NCBI GenBank assembly: GCA_902810715.1
Contig: CADDYS010000002.1
Location: forward strand, 1-64,000
Reading direction: 5' to 3'
Source: a bacterium
GTDB taxonomy: Bacteria; Actinomycetota; Aquicultoria; Aquicultorales; Aquicultoraceae
Length of the DNA stretch: 64,000 bases
A program made the position numbers and the translations under genes. The notes beneath the pieces were generated by a model. It was not told where the DNA came from and made no database searches. It was given only the letters and a program-made list of their open reading frames with translations. Positions 61,976 through 64,000 of the stretch are shown here, in pieces. Position 1 is the first letter of the stretch. Every line of letters starts with the position of its first letter.

Positions 61976-62944
61976 TTAATCTTGGAATAGTTCGCCCTCA
62001 CCTTTTTCCAACCTTATTATGTCATAGATGGTCGAGGGGGCAACACCTAGGACCTGAGATAGCACCCTTGGCGATGTGCCAAGCCTTTTAGTCGCATTAA
62101 AAACAGCTGCTGCTCTTGCTTTTGAGACGACTTTTCTTCTGGAGCCTGAGCAAAGCTCAGGTAAGCTTAGGTTGTAGTGGGTAGCCACTCTATCAAGGAG
62201 CTCTTTTAAGAGGCTATCTTCTTGCGCCCCTTTATCACCCTTGTCGATATCTTTTAAAATAGCCTCTACAAATAGCCCTGAGCCTAATATTCTCTCATCA
62301 TATGCTTGGAGATCTCTTTTTGACTCTGGGTCAAGTTTTGCAAGACTTCTTTTTAAACCTCCGCCAAGAAGATGAGCCTGTCGACCTAAAGCGACGCCAC
62401 CCTCCATGAACTCTTTCAAGCTCTGCCGCGCTCCTTTAAGGTTGCCCCCGAAGTTGAGAAGGACCTCGTCTACCTCCATGAATGAGTACTTTGTCCGCCC
62501 CATTAAAGCTGAGTACCCGGTATAGGGATAGAGGACAAGTCTATCTAAGTCAGAGATGATACCAGCTCTAACCGGATTTAGATGTATGTAGCGGATAAGT
62601 TCTAAAAAATAAGTGTCTTCCTCAACAGCAAAGGATTTGTACCGATTTTGAAATAGGTGTCCTGCTCGCCTGTGTTTGCGATTAAAATAGATAGCGTATC
62701 CAGTTAGAAGACGCCTCATAAAAGTAGGTAGAGCCATCTTAAGAGGCCTAACGAGTAGGTGCACGTGGTTTGGCATTAGAGCAAAGCCATATACTTTCAT
62801 ATCCTCTGCCCCGGCAAGGCTAGAGAGCCGACTCAAGAGTTCTTTGAAGTCAGCGTCGCCTCTAAATATCTCTTTTCTCTCTATCCCCCGAAATATTACG
62901 TGGTAGATCAACCCCGGGATGTCTAGCCTTGGTAGCCTTGGCAT
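61976..62944 (-). CDS. REP-associated tyrosine transposase (RAYT, Y1/HUH)
   Basis: 322 residues. Y1 transposase domain to about 180: PGLIYHVIFRGIERKEIF, HUH motif NHVHLLV (His60, His62), a candidate nucleophile in TGYAIYFNRKHRRAGHLFQNRYKS (Tyr83 or Tyr86), and FLELIRYIHLNPVRAG, all typical of RAYTs. The C-terminal about 70 residues form a DnaA-C/Trp-repressor-like helix-turn-helix (RAAAVFNATKRLGTSPRVLSQVLGVAPSTIYDI). RAYTs bind and cut REP hairpins at a GTAG foot. The start codon lies in the loop of such a hairpin. Confidence 0.93.
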   Translation of the reverse strand: MPRLPRLDIPGLIYHVIFRGIERKEIFRGDADFKELLSRLSSLAGAEDMKVYGFALMPNHVHLLVRPLKMALPTFMRRLLTGYAIYFNRKHRRAGHLFQNRYKSFAVEEDTYFLELIRYIHLNPVRAGIISDLDRLVLYPYTGYSALMGRTKYSFMEVDEVLLNFGGNLKGARQSLKEFMEGGVALGRQAHLLGGGLKRSLAKLDPESKRDLQAYDERILGSGLFVEAILKDIDKGDKGAQEDSLLKELLDRVATHYNLSLPELCSGSRRKVVSKARAAAVFNATKRLGTSPRVLSQVLGVAPSTIYDIIRLEKGEGELFQD

Positions 62945-62957
62945 AAGCCAAGACTAC
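62932..62957. repeat. REP-like hairpin over the RAYT start codon
   Basis: GTAGCCTTGGC, loop ATAA, GCCAAGACTAC: stem of 10 pairs with one mismatch and GTAG on both strands' feet. The transposase ATG (62944-62942) is in the loop and adjacent stem. Confidence 0.75.
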
Positions 62958-63196
62958 CCTTAGGGTAAAAACTTGTCAATCAACTGTGCTTATATGTAAG
63001 TGGTTAGATTATCCAACGTAACAATCGTAGCAGCGTCCCCTTTATTCCATAGCTATACCCCATAGCAATAGGCAGAGATAAGGAAAACCGCCCTACAAAG
63101 CAGTTTTTTCATATATAGCTGTGCACTCAAAATTGCATCCCCGGATTTGCGTTTATTCAAAATTCTAGAAGAAATTGCCAATCTAATAGCTTAGAT

Positions 63197-64000
63197 CTAT
63201 TCTTGCTTCTTTTTAGTCTCTGTCTTTTTTGCGATCTTTTTCTTTGCTATCTGGGCAGCTTCCAATGCTACTTTATCAAAATCATCAATTAGGCTTTTTG
63301 CTTCATTCTTCTTATACTCATCAAAGTGTTTTTGGGCTATTTCTACTGCCAGCTCATGTGACACCCTGCCAGCATCGGTTAGAATATCTCTGTCGTTTAG
63401 CTTTAAAAAGCCGTCTAGTTTTTCGATCCAGTCCTTCATATACATTGGTATTCGGCGCATGGCCTGACCTTCAGCAAATATAAGATATTGCTCAACAAGG
63501 TTGTTAAGAGCTAAAAGTTCCTGTTCGTTTAAATAGTTTTTTGCAATCGTTATGTCCTCTTTGCGCGGCTTTGTCCCTCGCCATGAAGTAAGTCCCATAA
63601 ATGGCTTCGTGCTGTCCGCGCGGGAGCTTATAATCTCGGGGGCGGTTTGGCCGGTAATAGCATAGTGGACTTTGTTTTGCACCGTCTTAAAAAACAGAAT
63701 ACTTTGCTCATCAGTCGGATCATAGTCAACACTGGTTGCATAAATATCGGTAATCTTTCTATAAAAGCGCTTTTCAGAAGTGCGGATATCCTGAATGCGA
63801 AGCAGTAATTCTTCGAAATAATCAAAGGGTAGATCCGGGTTTTTTAATCGTTCATCGTCTAATACGAACCCTTTGACGATGTATTCTCGAATACGAGCGG
63901 TTGCCCATTGACGAAAGGCAGTTGCAATAGAACTCTTAACACGGTAACCGACAGAGATGATGAGATCAAGATTATAGAAATTTGTTTCATAGGTTTTGCT
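63197..64000 (-). CDS. RhuM-family protein, 5' end outside the window
   Basis: 267 residues visible. The edge-side part (SKTYETNFYNLDLIISVGYR) is the core of the RhuM/Fic-associated domain, followed by TAFRQWATARIREYIVKGF, LLRIQDIRTSEKRFYRKITDIYATSVDY and a Lys-rich tail. RhuM proteins are widespread in accessory regions, often with restriction or toxin-antitoxin genes; the biochemical role is unknown. The frame is open to position 64000; a GTG at 63682 is internal. Confidence 0.9.
   Translation of the reverse strand, partial: SKTYETNFYNLDLIISVGYRVKSSIATAFRQWATARIREYIVKGFVLDDERLKNPDLPFDYFEELLLRIQDIRTSEKRFYRKITDIYATSVDYDPTDEQSILFFKTVQNKVHYAITGQTAPEIISSRADSTKPFMGLTSWRGTKPRKEDITIAKNYLNEQELLALNNLVEQYLIFAEGQAMRRIPMYMKDWIEKLDGFLKLNDRDILTDAGRVSHELAVEIAQKHFDEYKKNEAKSLIDDFDKVALEAAQIAKKKIAKKTETKKKQE

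Larger units (their letters stand above)
61929..63046. mobile_element. RAYT element bounded by inverted repeats
   Basis: AATAAAGGGGGACGCTGCTA (61929 onward, through CG at 61950) and its inverted copy CGTAGCAGCGTCCCCTTTAT (from 63026, ending T 63046) differ only by one extra G. They enclose the transposase with 26 and 82 bases of margin. No target duplication was recognised. Single-domain Y1 transposases usually lack inverted ends, so flanking of this kind is notable. Confidence 0.7.

Noticed and set aside
58836-63046. A composite transposon carrying the CDF and ClC genes
   Set aside because: The inverted repeats enclose only the RAYT gene; nothing matching them was seen on the far side of the CDF gene.

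Overview
The window looks like chromosomal DNA from an anaerobic or microaerophilic Gram-positive-type bacterium, most plausibly a deep-branching actinobacterial lineage. This is an inference from gene content, not a computed placement. Supporting signs are the dxr-rseP-ispG-proS order, the MEP isoprenoid pathway, LL-diaminopimelate aminotransferase, SpoVS beside RNase Y, LexA boxes of the CGAAC-N4-GTTCG type, a class III (oxygen-sensitive) ribonucleotide reductase, cytochrome bd oxidase, a rubrerythrin-like protein and a secreted seven-heme cytochrome. Base composition looks close to balanced. TTG starts are common, and four genes appear to start at ATC or ATT.

Layout. 1-6.1 kb: isoprenoid, membrane-protease and translation genes (dxr, rseP, ispG, proS, a GT2 glycosyltransferase). 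6.1-8.9 kb: ArsR-controlled zinc/cadmium-type P1B ATPase with a small ferredoxin. 9-13.7 kb: cysteine desulfurase, dihydrolipoamide dehydrogenase, a K+ channel with RCK domain, apt and a small conserved protein. 13.9-22.3 kb: arylpyruvate:ferredoxin oxidoreductase (iorAB), a complete Liv-type ABC importer (livKHMGF) and phenylacetate-CoA ligase, which together suggest uptake and oxidation of aromatic or branched amino acids. 22.4-24.6 kb: small poorly known genes in a repeat-rich stretch. 24.6-26.8 kb: adenine deaminase and dUTPase. 27-29.6 kb: multiheme cytochrome behind a consensus promoter and a strongly structured leader. 29.8-34.4 kb: anaerobic dNTP synthesis (nrdR, nrdD, a CxxC redoxin, nrdG) plus a cysteine-rich unknown. 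34.8-38.2 kb: Rrf2 regulator, cydAB, rubrerythrin. 38.3-48.2 kb: lexA, hflX, dapL, Rieske protein, dapF, miaA, a Memo-AMMECR1 fusion, miaB, PHP phosphoesterase, spoVS. 48.2-57.5 kb: GHKL ATPase, rny, recX, recA, thpR, cinA, pgsA, rimO. 57.7-64 kb: a diverged polysaccharide deacetylase, CDF metal exporter, ClC channel, a RAYT-type transposase bounded by inverted repeats, and the 3' part of a RhuM-family gene.

The most notable signals lie between genes. They are (1) four genes (rseP, hflX, miaA, rimO) with no ATG/GTG/TTG between the upstream in-frame stop and essential N-terminal sequence, but with a Shine-Dalgarno followed by ATC or ATT; (2) a promoter, multi-stem leader and intrinsic terminator directly in front of rny, laid out like a riboswitch; (3) a 10+7 bp stem and a complementary anti-Shine-Dalgarno in front of the multiheme cytochrome; (4) a dispersed family of GTAGTTGC-hairpin REP elements arranged as singles, tandems and inverted pairs, in the same window as a RAYT transposase; (5) paired NrdR boxes overlapping DnaA boxes upstream of nrdR; and (6) short word-like tandem repeats that in two places supply a gene's stop codon. 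No rRNA, tRNA or CRISPR array was recognised.
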